64,000 nucleotides of DNA from Cymodocea nodosa. Its lineage: Eukaryota > Streptophyta > Magnoliopsida > Alismatales > Cymodoceaceae. The stretch is from NCBI GenBank assembly GCA_036874045.1, contig CM072338.1:16080501-16144500 (forward strand). The letters run 5' to 3'. The notes below the pieces were generated by a model. That model did not search any database and was not told the origin of the DNA. It saw nothing but the letters and a program-made list of their open reading frames with translations. The position numbers and the translations under genes are program-made. Positions 1 to 12,200 of the stretch are shown here, piece by piece (within the stretch, counting starts at the first letter, position 1; each line of letters opens with the position of its first letter).

Positions 1-1023
1 AATGAACTCTTACGTTTACAAATTTTATATTGGATCCATGCAATACAAGGTTATTTACAAAATCCATATCATTTAAAAATAATTTCATCAAAATTCTGAA
101 AATGAAGCAGCAACCACAAACTCTGATGGTTTTTTGACAACTCCATTGGTCTCTGATGAACACCAACACTAGCAGGCATCAGCAAAGTAGCAGGGATGTA
201 AGGAAATGAGCAGGATGGTGTAAGTGGCTGGAGATGAAAGCCATTTAAGATGTTATCAACCCAGGCCATTTTGAACCAACATGTGAAAATGTTGGTCAAC
301 ATGGTACTATACCAGCAACATTTTCATGGGTATCGATGATATGACATACCAACCCAGACTGTTTTGACATGGTCCATGACATACCAGTGGATGTTTCAAC
401 CAACCAAATTTCCAATTTTTGTCATTGACTTGTCTAGAATATGAGTTGATGCTAAAATTCTTGGATTCCATGGAAAAATTTCTGTCAGCCATTACTCATG
501 TTATCAAAGGGAAAACTCTCTCCAGCAAAGCATTGTTTATGGCTGTTGAATGACACAATATGCTGGGCAACCTGAACAAGGATATTTAGAAGGGAAGATA
601 GAACCCATGATGAACTTTCTTACCAAGCCAAGACTTTATTTGAGAGAACACATGATGAACTTTCTTATCATGCTAAAACTTTATTTTATTGCTGGGAGAA
701 GAATTATATCTAGTAATTTCTTCCTTTGTTTTTCATTTTTAGGTTTGATCCCCTTCATCAAGTTGTTTACTTTGAATGAACCTCATTAGTTAATGAGATT
801 CAACATACTTCTCTCAAAATAAGGTAATTATTGTTTTCCATTGTATTTTTCCAGTTAACTAAATTTTCAATATTTTCCCTATGTTTGTTAGACTCATTAG
901 TACTAAGTTGACCTTCTATCCTTGTTTTCATGGACAGGGAAATTTCCTATCTTCAAATATATTATTTCAATCTGTGCATTTATTTATTTGGCCTTTTCAA
1001 CTTTGGAGAAGATGTTAACCCTC
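1..1023. other. AT-rich left flank, no gene recognised
   Basis: Only short open frames occur here and none resembles a known protein. The stretch lies upstream of the TTM-like gene, whose first coding exon is preceded by a splice acceptor, so an untranslated first exon could lie here or further left. I cannot place one. Confidence 0.4.
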
Positions 1024-1192
1024 GTTAAGGAGAATCATAATACTATATATTACCACTAAAACAGATACAAAGAGGGTAATATATACCCAATACATGATTG
1101 GATATCCATAAGACAAGATAGCACAATAATAACACTTTAACATCTAAATGGATATCCATAAGACAAGATAACACAATAATAACACTCTAACA
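1024..1192 (-). repeat. 3' LTR of the copia element (left end)
   Basis: On the minus strand it begins TGTTAGAGTG, directly after a purine-rich tract (CTTGAGGGAGTA), as expected for a polypurine tract followed by the LTR. It carries a 50-bp tandem duplication (units starting about 1099 and 1149, both with GATATCCATA) that the other LTR lacks. Confidence 0.8.
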
Positions 1193-1229
1193 TACTCCCT
1201 CAAGTTGGAGCATATATGTCGAACATGTC

Positions 1230-4200
1230 TAGTTTGTTACAAAAATTCTCAAATACTTGTACACCCAACTCCTTGATGAAAATATCTACAACTTGATCTT
1301 CAGAATGAGTGAAAGGTGTAGAGATGACTTCCCTTGTAACATTATTTTAGATGAAATGACAATCTACCTTAACATGTTTGGTTCTCTCATGAAAGGTGAA
1401 ATTGCTTGCAATGTATATAATCATCTGATTATCATAATACATAAGCATAGAAACAGTTACTTCAACTCCTAGTTCAAATAACAAAACATTGAGTCAAATA
1501 AGCTCAGAGGTGGCATTGGACATGCTTTGATAATTTGTTTTAGCACTTGACTTAGAAATGACGTTCTGTTTCTTGCTTCACCATGTAATAAGATTCTTCC
1601 TAAGATATGTTAAATATCCCAAGGTAAATTTCCCATTGACTTTGTCTCCTGCATACCCTACATTAGAGAATTTCATCACCTGAAAATGTCCATGCTTTGT
1701 ATATAAGAGACCTTTTCTAGGGGTTTGTTTGATATAGGTCAAGACCTGGATAGCTCCTAACTAGTGAATTTCTTTCGGAGCATGTATGAACTAACTAAAA
1801 AGATTCACAACATAGTTGATATTTGGTTGTGTGACAGTCAAATATATGAGCTTCTCAATAAGTCTTTTGTACTTCCCAAGATCATCGTATATTGGAGACT
1901 CTTCATCCCATAAAAAATGATTCTATTCTATAGGAGTGCTTTTGGGTTTACATCTTTCAAGTCCTATTTCCTTTGGTAGGTCAAGTACATACTTCCTTGG
2001 AGCATTTAGAATTAACCAAACTCAATACTTAGAAAATACCTAGGTTTTCCCATATCTCTTATGACAAAGTTACGTCTTAGACATCATTTGGTTTCTTTAA
2101 TAACTTAAAGATCATCTCTAGTCAATAGCATATTATCGACGTAAACTATGAGAATGACAACACCTCTTGAAGTATGTTTAATGAATATTGAATGGTCAAC
2201 TTTGCAATTGTCAAAGTCTTCACTCTACATGACTCTACTAAACTTTTCAAACCATGCATTTGGACTTTTCTTGAGTCCATAAATTACCTTATAAAGCAAA
2301 CATACTTGAGTCTCCCCCTGAGTAACATATCTAAGTAGTTGCTCTATGAAAACTTTATCTAGATTACTATACAAAAAAGTATTCTTAATGTCAAGCTGAA
2401 CAAGGAGTTAAGATTTATTTATAGCCATAGAGAGAATCACCTAGATTGAGTCTAAATGTGCAATAAGAGAGAATGTCTCAGCATAATCAATCCCATATTG
2501 TTGTAAGAAGCCTCAGGCCACCAATCAAGCTTTGCACCACTCAACACTATCATTTGGTCAACGTTTTATAGTGAACACCCATCTACAAGTGACTACGTTT
2601 GTATTTGTAGGATGAGGTGCTAGTTCCCATGTGCCATGAGAAAGAAGAGTCCTCATCTCTTCATTCATAGTTGTCTTCCAATGAGGAATTTAAAGAGTTT
2701 TGTGATAATCCTTGGGTAAAGACTTTGTGGAAATGGCAAAGGCAAAACTTTGGAAGATATTGTCAAGGTTAGCGTAGGTGATGACATGAGATAAAGGGTG
2801 TTGTGTGTATGTATGTGTGCCTTTACGTAGTGCAATTGGGAGGTTGTCTTGGATAAGGTTAGAAGAAGACTTATTGTCAAAGCTAGAGTTGGCTCAAGGT
2901 AGGTGGAGGTTGTTGTTGTTGATTGTAAACTTGTAGTGGTCATTATGTTTGGTTGTCTTGCATTGTCTCCCCCTTAAGAGATGTAGTAGAAAGAGATTAG
3001 CTATCAACTTGCTCCATCAGACTCAGAATAGGTGTAGATATAGAATTTTTGATTTTTAGAGTGTCGAGTGGAGCACTGCCAAAATACAGTTGAGATTCGA
3101 AAAAGGTGACATATATTGAGATATAATACCTTCCTGATAGGTGGGTGATATAAGCAATATCCTTTTTGAGTTCTAAAGTATGCTACAAATATGTATTTTA
3201 TGGTCCAAGGAGATAGTTTATCAAGGTTAAGAGATAGTTCTTGAATGAAAGCAACGCAACCAAACACTTTAGAAGGTATAGAGAACAAGTCATGATCAAG
3301 ATAAAGATGATGAAAAGGAATATCACTTCTTAAAGATGTTGAATACATTATGTTAATAAGATAGACTCCAGTAAGAATGACATCAAACCACAAAAATTTT
3401 GGAACATTTATATGCAATATGAGAGTACGAGCTATATTAAGAATGTGGTGATGTTTGCGCTTAGCAATTTTATTTTGTTGGGAAGTATGATGACATGTTG
3501 TCTGATGGATAATACTAGATGAGAGCAAATGGATTGAAATTTAATTTGCATGAACTCAAGAGCATTGTTAGTGTGTAATATTTTAGGATAAATAGAAAAC
3601 TGATTTTGTATTTTAGCAATTTTTTTTTTAATACATCAAGGACTTCACAATGATTTTTCAACAAATATAGTCAAGACACATGAGAGAATCGTTCACAAAC
3701 ATACCATAATATTTGTGTCTACCATGAGACATTACTCTACTTGGACCTCAAACATCACAATGAATAATTTCAAACATACTAGACGAAAATGCAACTATTT
3801 GAAGATGATACAAGTATGTATTTTTAGTTGACAAGACTCACATTTAAAGGAGAAAATAGAGATCCATGGAAGGACTTGGTGAAGCTTCATATACAAAGGA
3901 TGATCCAACCAATAATGCTGCAAAATAGGAGAGTCAATACTCAACAAACCAACTATCAAGCCATGAGGAATATGGTCACGAACTAATAGGTAAGCTCTAG
4001 AAATACTTATTCTACACCCTAAACTAATCCTTTGTCCTATTTGCAAGTTTTGAAAGGTACAATGAAATGAGAAGAAGGTTGCAAAACAATGTAATTGAAT
4101 AATGATCATACTAATAGATAAAAGGTTAAAAGAAAATTTAAAGACGTAAAGGACATTGTTCAACTGTAACTAAGAGACTTAAATGTCCCCTTTGACCAGT

Positions 4201-4390
4201 TATCAAGCATGAACATCTATCGACAATGGTAACAACTGATTTGTCAGGGAGATGTAACAGGCAATCAAATAAGATGCATATACTTGATATGTGAGAAGGT
4301 GTCTTAAAGTCTATAATCCAAAAATCATCATTGGAAGCTAACAAGGTAGAATCGGTACCTAGATGAAATGATGTGGCCTGAGCACTCATA
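1230..4390 (-). pseudogene. Broken copia pol (integrase, RT, RNase H)
   Basis: Minus-strand fragments show, in order: the gag-pre-integrase region (4138-4389) and the LLSIS and H/H/CESC zinc-binding part of integrase (3795-4163); the integrase core, with QNKIAKRKHHHIL matching the usual QNGxAERKHRHI motif (3004-3528); reverse transcriptase with YVDN in place of YVDD (2132-2143); and the RNase H end, TKHIEVDCH-like (about 1250-1480). The D-to-N change in the catalytic aspartate pair, plus many stops, shows it is dead. Confidence 0.8.
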
Positions 4391-4429
4391 GCAATGAAAT
4401 TAGAACCTTGAGCTTGAGTAAGACATTCA

Positions 4430-5313
4430 TAATCAGTTTGTGAGATAGTAACAGTAGGACCAGTTGAGGTATTATTTTTTGCAATAAGATTTTCTAAACT
4501 GACATGAGCAAACTAGGTGGGTTTTAGATGAGGAAATTTTTCTCAACACTTTTCAGAATTATGTCCTAGTTTTCCACACCATTGACACTTAGGACGTTGA
4601 GTATCTCCACAACCTCTCCCATGGCCATAACCACTAGAAGCAATCAAGGCAATTTGATCTCTACCTAAATGGCTAGATGCAATAAATGAAGAGTAGATAC
4701 ACACAAGGCTTTGACAAATGGCTTAGCTAAGTTGGGCATCTAATCAACTCCCAAAACTGTCATTTGAATATGAGAAGTAATTGCAAGGGTTAATACTTGC
4801 AAGATAAAAAGCTACTACAAGTTCTTCTCTGTATCTCTGAAAAGTGGCTATGTTAGAGGTAAGTGATTGATAAACATTTAATTCATTTATTAATCTATGA
4901 AAAAGACTATAATGCTTTTGGCAACTTTTATTACATTGTCTCAGTTGAAATAGTTCTTCATACACCTATAGAATCTTTAATATGTTTTTTTCATCATCAT
5001 ATATTTTATGTAGGTTATCCTAGAATTCTTTTGTTGTCCTCATTATAATAACCCCACAAGCAACATGTGGTTCTATGCTCGATAACATTCAAGAATTGAT
5101 GGTGATATCATCAACAACCTAATCTCAGTATTTTGATTCTTTAACATTTGATGTTGGATGAGAAAGATGTCATTCTTAACAATGAGCAACCACAATTCAT
5201 TCAAAACTTTAAACCCATAGTATATAGTTGGAACCATTGAGTTTTTTCGAAACTCCAAGAAAACTTCTTATCAATGGTTCACCATCACTAGAGCTTGAGG
5301 TTCCTGTTGCCAT
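4430..5313 (-). pseudogene. Broken copia gag
   Basis: On the minus strand an ATG at 5313 opens a copia-type Gag beginning MATGTSSSS, followed by the typical LNGSNY(I)LW motif after a frameshift. A zinc knuckle of form CX2CX4HX4C lies at 4546-4587 (C-QW-C-GKLG-H-NSEK-C) and is followed at once by a stop. Multiple frameshifts and stops mean no functional capsid protein can be made. Confidence 0.75.
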
Positions 5314-5836
5314 GTTGTTCAACCCCTAAGGAGAGATTGTTGTCACAAGCTATAGAGGAAACAACCATTGAATATAGCCACAAAAAAACTGTAGTGCAGA
5401 TGGAATCGTGAATAGGATGACCCAAACAAGGCTTCTGTAGATAACGTTAGATTATTGAATGACTCGTGTGGATTTGGCAATGGAAGAATTAACTAGAGAT
5501 TAGTTGACAATCGAACATAGCTTCTACGCAGAGAATGGAGTAGGCAGTCTTTCGATAGTTTGAATCCAACTGAAGAATAGATGACCACAACTGATGGAGG
5601 TAGGAGTCAACAATTTGAATCCAGACCAACAACACTCCTTTTGCATGATCAAAGATGAGATTGGAGTTTAACATCAACTAGGAGGATGGTGGTCAATATC
5701 GGTGACGAATGACGTCGACCATCGAACGTGCGAACGTGAAACCTTCGATAGTTGGGAATGCATGAATGCTGGAACTCGATATACGACGGTGGTTTTTCGG
5801 TTGACAAGGGTTTTGGCGGTGGAAATCTCTAACTCC

Positions 5837-5848
5837 GCTCTGATACTA
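5837..5848 (-). promoter_or_regulatory. Primer-binding site of the copia element
   Basis: The minus strand reads TAGTATCAGAGC just inside the 5' LTR. It differs by one base from TGGTATCAGAGC, the usual plant copia site complementary to initiator methionine tRNA. Confidence 0.7.
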
Positions 5849-5849
5849 A

Positions 5850-5988
5850 GTTAAGGAGAATCATAATACTGTATATTACCACTAAAATAGGTACAAAGAG
5901 GGTAATATATACCCAATACATAACTGGATATCCATTTACACTAAATGGATATCCATATGACAAGATAGCACAATAATAACACTCTAAC
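5850..5988 (-). repeat. 5' LTR of the copia element (right end)
   Basis: It matches the left LTR over most of its length, including the segments for TATTACCCTCTTTGT and TTAGAGTGTTATTATTGTG on the minus strand. It is about 30 bp shorter because it lacks the 50-bp duplication. The primer-binding site lies immediately inside it. Confidence 0.8.
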
Positions 5989-6274
5989 TTTTAATAATCC
6001 ATACATGGATTTTGGATTGTCCTGAAACCTGCATGATGAATGAATTTGTGATTATTTTAAAAATCAGTGCCTTTGTGGACTTCAGCCACCTGATCTACTA
6101 TATTCCTCTATATACCATATCATCACAGACTTTCTTATGGAATCAATTCCTGAAAAGAAATTGATCTGATCTCAAATTCCTTGTATCCTTCATCTCTGAA
6201 GCACTTCTCTTTGACTCAATATTTTTGTTCTGACTGCTTAGTTTTCTTTGTACTGCAGGGAAACAACATTTCTG

Positions 6275-9200
6275 ATGGCTCAAGACAATTCTGTTACTGA
6301 TTCACCAAGGCGTAGGCATGGCCTTTTAAGGGATCAAATACAATTGATCAAAAGAAAGGACAGCAGTCGATATGAAATTGTTCCAATTCAAGAATCACTG
6401 TCATTTGAGAAAGGTTTCTTTGTAGTTATCCGTGCATGTCAACTTTTGGCTCAGAAAAATGAAGGTATACTCTTAGTTGGAGTTGCTGGTCCCTCTGGAG
6501 CTGGGAAAACTGTATTTACCGAGAAAGTTCTCAATTTCATGCCAAGCATTGCTCTCATATCAATGGACAACTACAATGATGCGAGCCGCATTGTAGATGG
6601 AAACTTTGATGGTAAATTCCAAGAATTTGGTTGTAGACTTGTAGCTATATGAATTAGTTATTCATTATTGAAATCCATTTGTTTAAGATTATTTAACCAT
6701 GGAATTAAACATTGACACATGCTAGCAAGATTGTCTACAAGTGCTAATTTTTCAACTAGTCGATATGACATTAAAATCAATGTCAGACATGATAATTTTA
6801 TTTATATGAGATGTTTTACTTTTGCATGTTTCTATCAATATGATAGACATCAAAATTTTACTGACACATGTCGGTATTTCAACTCACTGAATTCCAACAC
6901 AGAATTGATGTTAAATTCTTTGCTTTCTAACCCATGAAGCAATAATAATTAAAGTGTGAAATGGAAAAAACAACAACGAATATCTTAGTTCCAATTTGTG
7001 GAACAGGACAATGGAAATAAATTCCCATATTTTATATATTTACTTCTTTACCACTTTAGAAGTAGATGCTAAACCTTTCTGTCTTGTTCCTTATCTCCTT
7101 TGTTGTCCATAATAATTGGCAGCCAGCTATACTTTTCCATTTTAGGAGTCAGTCAATAAAGGTAAGAACTTTTTCACAAGAAGCTATAATATAGGGTCTC
7201 AACTTCTTGAAAGAGCACCTTGTAATTTGCTAAATGATTTCCTTTTGTCATGTGTCTTTTGTTTTTACACATGGTGGGAGACTGTTGTTGCACTGTCTTC
7301 CTAAAATATTGTTAGAGATAGTTGTTCTAATGGGGCCTTTGTTAGATACCTATGATTCAACCGAGGTGGAGGGGATCTAGTCTTGAAAGAACGTTGCAAC
7401 AATTAATATATTTCTGGTAATGGAAATGTTAGAATAAATGGATCTTGTTAGAATATATGGATCCCAATTAGTGATTAGGTTACTTCTAGGTTAACTAATT
7501 GATTTCTATTTGGTCAAGTAATGGTTCTCCTATATATAGGATATTGAACTCTTTCACATTACAATAATAAGATCATTCATTCTCTACTTCTTAACATGTA
7601 CCATAGTGCAAATTTTAAAAAAAAGAGGGAAAAAAGATGGGTTGGGGAAACCCTACTCATCATCCACCTTCCTCCTCTTCAGCACCCCTATTTCTTCCCT
7701 TTTCTTCCTTTTTCCTCCTTCAAGTGGCATGAAAACCTTAGTTGATGGTGCCATTGGGCCTGTTGTGGCCAGTTTTCATCGACAATTGTCTCTGTTCTAT
7801 GCTTCTTTACTGTTGTTGAGACCTACTAGCTCCTTCTTCACTATTACAAGCCCTCCAGCATTGTCTTCCAAGTAGGTTTTCCAACACCACCATTGTCATC
7901 ATCCAAGCAATGTCCTCTGTCAATGTTCTTTATCATTTGTTCACATTCACCTTTTCCATTGTCTTCTACCTCATGTCTTTTTACTTCTAGCCAATTTTGC
8001 TTATGGATGCAGGAGTGGTGGTTGCTCTCAATGTTTTATGTCGCTCCTTGATGTAATGGTGCAGGTTGTTTGTAACACTGGACAACATTACTTCATTAAT
8101 ATAATGGTGTAGTTTGTTTTTAGCATTTGGCAGCATTACTCTATTGGTGTATTAGGCTACTAATACAGATTGGCTAGTCTGGTAATGCAGTTGGTCTTCT
8201 TTGGTGCATGGTCATAAAAAAAGACACAAGTGAGGAAGAAGAAAAACAAGGAGAGAAAAGAAGGTGAAAGAGAATTCTTCTTTGAAAAAAAATGAAGGGA
8301 AAGAGAAAACAAAACAAAAAATGTAGGAGAAGATACAAATTCAGTGCTTTGTTTGTTTAAAGAAAAGAATTACATAAAAAAGGAAGATGATAGAAAAAGG
8401 TTCAAGTTTACATGCGGAATGCATTTGTATTTATGTTTGCTGGTGTTGTGTTGAAGTTTGTCAAGCATTTGTCTAGCTCATGTAGTGAGTGTTATTGATT
8501 GAGTCAAATGAACTAGTGTTGATTGAGTTAATTCGATTGATGTTTATGCCGTACTGTTGTGAAGTTAATGTGATTCACTTCCGTTCATGTCTACAGTGGA
8601 TGTGATGAGCCATGATTTGTACTTTCCATTTGCCTATTGTTCTACGTCTATTAGTGCTACTCTATCTCTACTTGATTCCTACTGTAGTATTCTACTACTT
8701 CTGTTTCAACTTGCAAGTCATTTCTTTGTTTTAGATGTATTGGAATTTGTTATGAGCTGTGCATCTATATGTCAGGAAAAACGATAGAATAAATGGATCT
8801 GTATGTGGATCTTGATTATGTTACTTTTTGGTCAAATAATAGGTTTCTTGTCAAGTAATGGTTTTCCCATACATAAGAGATCATACTCTTTATCATCACA
8901 ATAATAGCATCATCACATTCCCTACTTTCAGATAAAAGAGTTTCCAACTAATGGCTCATTGAATCTTTCTAATGATAATCTTCACCTAATTGCACTTTTG
9001 TATGAAGATTTATCTCTTTCAAAGTCTTAAACATTATATATAGTCCCACCTCCAACCTGTGTTCTCCAATTATCTTTAGGAGAGTATTATCCTGCTAAAG
9101 TGCAATTGTAAATATCTTCATCATCTATGAAAAAAAACATAGATGTGATGATCTTACTTTTGAAACCATGACCATATCTTGGAACACTATTCAGCTTCTT

Positions 9201-12200
9201 CACTATTATACCAACGTATGCATGATCATCTTCTCATAATAGACTGCATACATTTGGGAAGTAAAATTTTCAATGAAGTATTATGAAAAAATTATAGACA
9301 ATAAGGACTTCTTGCTCTGTTCTAGTTTGTTGAAATATGGAATCCAACTCAAAGCTAATTAGCATTTAGTGAAGTCTCTTCTTATATGTAAGTATTATCC
9401 TCACTTTTTTAATGTGGAACTATTTCAACATTTCTTATGTAGCTTTTTTTGGTTCTACGAGTATCCTTTTTAGTATTGGATGGACTTGTGGAAACTTAAT
9501 TTAGACCATTTTTTGTTCTAATATTATGTTAAATTGCGAGCATGTAACTTAAAATCAATTGACAATAAGCAAAGATGTCTTTTTTATATATAATATTTAT
9601 CTTCATTTTTTCAACGTAGGATTATTCCAACATAGCCTTATGTTTCTTGATAAATTGCTTTTAATTATATTCTTATGTCTATATTTTTTATTTATATATT
9701 TTGTAATAAATCACTTTGTGAAATACTGAAAAATAGATACATACCAAAAAAAGTATATGGAGCTCAAAAAAATTCACACTACTGACACAGATCCAAGGTT
9801 AACTGATTATGATACTTTACTGGAGAATATTCGTGGTTTGAAAGAGGGCAAGGCTGTCCAGGTGCCAATATATGATTATAGGACAAGCTCTCGGATAGGA
9901 TATAGGTTAGATAATTTCCTTTTTGAGAATTTGAAGTCATTTTGGTTTTGTGACCACTAAAACTTCAATGAACCAACTTACATTGCTTTTTTTTGCAACA
10001 GAACTGTTGAAGTCCCAAGCTCTAGAATTGTAATCATTGAAGGCATTTATGCCTTGAGTGAAAGATTGCGACCTGAGCTGGATCTCCGTGTTTCTGTGAC
10101 TGGTGGAGTTCACTTTGACCTTGTGAAAAGAGTATTAAGGGATATACAACGAGCTGGCCAAGAGCCAGAAGAAATAATCCATCAAATATCTGAAACTGTG
10201 ATTTTCTTTGCCCAGTTCATTTTTTTATTGCATTACAGTGGTTCAAGTATCTATAACAGAACTTCTCTAATTGACGTTTTTCCTAGTCTTAACTATATCT
10301 TTTAGCTGCACAACTTTTAGAAGAAATTTTTTTATTTGTTCAATTTTAATGTTCAAATACGTTATGAATTCCTCTTTAGGTGTATCCGATGTACAAGGCT
10401 TTTATTGAACCTGGCCTTCAAACTGCACATATAAAGATCATCAACAAGTTTAATCCATTTTCTGGATTCCAAAATCCTACCTATATTTTAAAGGTTGGTT
10501 TTCTCTTCATACCTTATGAAATTGTTATCTTCTCTTAGAAGAAATAAAGTGCTATTAAACAATGAGTTGCCTGACACCTTGCATACGCGCATTAATCCTT
10601 CACATGATGCAGTCACCAATAACCTTAACTGTGGATCAAATTAAGGCCATTATTTCCCGTGAACATACTGAAAATATAGAGGAGACGTATGACATATATC
10701 TCCTACCTCCTGGTGAAGATCCTGAAGCATGCCAATCGTATCTGAGGATGAGAAACAGGGATGGGAAATATAATCTCATGTTTGAGGTGTTCTCTGGAAC
10801 TTTTTGCATTTTTTTATTGTTCTAAAAATGTTAGTTTTCTGTAAACTATTTTACTTAGTATTTTGTAACAGTTGCCCATAAAAACATTGTAAGATGATTT
10901 ATTGTTGTACATGTTGACAAATTACCTTGAGAATTTTCAAAAGAAACAATGATGTTGATAATCTGTCATTCGAAACTATGATAATGAAGTTTGAACTATG
11001 TTTATAGGGCATTCCAGTGAATAATTTCTTGCCTTGTTATTTGTTTACTTTCCTCCTTGCCGACCACTTGTTAAAATTGAAATTGGCTGTACCAAACTTC
11101 TATTTTCAGTTCTGCTCACATTTCTTTTTGTGAATATCAGGGACAGCTACCATTGATATTAACATCAACATGTGTGCTGTTGTGTTTGCCTAAAATTCTT
11201 GTCTAATAGAAACATCTTAAGTTATTAACTTTATGTGACAAAAACTCTATTAGTATTGAAATTGGCTGTCATTATTTCATTTTATTTTCTGCTCACATTT
11301 CATCCAATGCTTAGTAGGAGAAGTGACCACTGTTGGCTTCTGTCAACTTGTATGCGATTTTAAGCTCTTATAAAAGAAAGTGATTAGGGATAGAAATTAT
11401 ATAACCCAATTTTCATAGTAGGATATGGCTGAAAGCGACTACCTTGTTGTGTGCAAAGAAAAGTTCTACGCATAATGAATTGAGTCTTAAAATAAAAAAA
11501 GTCATGAAATGGCACCACTTCTACCTATATGTAAGTTATCTTGCATTCTTACTATATTCAAGATTGTAAAGCATGCAAGTAGTGAGTTGCATGCCTTGTG
11601 ACTAATCTGTTATGCCTTAAGTAGATGATATTTTAAGGATATAACAAAATTATCCCTTTACATGTTCAAATGTTCTTACCGCTGCAGGAGTGGGTTACAG
11701 ATAGTCCTTTTATCATATCTCCAAGGATCATCTTTGAAGTGACTGTACGCCTTCTTGGTGGATTGATGGCCCTTGGATATACGATAGCAGCAATTCTGAA
11801 AAGAAATAGCCATGTATTTCGTGAAGATAAGGTTATTGTGAAAATTGATTGGCTAGAGCAACTTAATCGGCATTACGTGCAGGTACAATATGGTTTCTTC
11901 TTTTTCATTATTTTTGTATTATTCTGGTTTTGTTCAGCAGCGTTTATTTAAAATTTTACCAACACATGTTTTTCTTTTGCATGCTTATTCAGAAATAGCA
12001 ATGATATTAACATAAAAACTCCTTATTGAAAAATATGATTTTTAATTTTTATTGATGCCTTAGCGCCCAAGCTTACTGTATGTGTACCTTGTTGTCTTCA
12101 TAAGTATGCTGTCATGTAAATATTATCAGAAGCTTTTGATTTTTTGAAATCAGATATTAATTTTTCATGTTTTCCTGGAATATGCTTCCTTGTAGCTGTG

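Larger units (their letters stand above)
1024..5988 (-). mobile_element. Degenerate Ty1/copia LTR retrotransposon, antisense
   Basis: A nearly 5-kb element is bounded by two similar direct repeats (1024-1192 and 5850-5988) that act as LTRs. Read on the minus strand, the order is LTR, primer-binding site, gag with a CCHC knuckle, integrase, reverse transcriptase, RNase H, polypurine tract and LTR. Integrase preceding reverse transcriptase is the Ty1/copia order. Every domain is broken by stops and frameshifts. The polymerase motif reads YVDN instead of YVDD (2132-2143). The LTRs are unusually short (169 and 139 bp) and differ by an internal duplication, so the insertion is old. I saw no clean target-site duplication. 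Confidence 0.88.

Noticed and set aside
1099..1192. Short direct repeats resembling a CRISPR-like array
   Set aside because: Only two 50-bp units without spacers, inside a copia LTR of a plant genome.
7606..7875. Plus-strand frame rich in Ser/Leu/Phe
   Set aside because: It falls inside the non-coding interior of the LTR-pair element, with no domain similarity.
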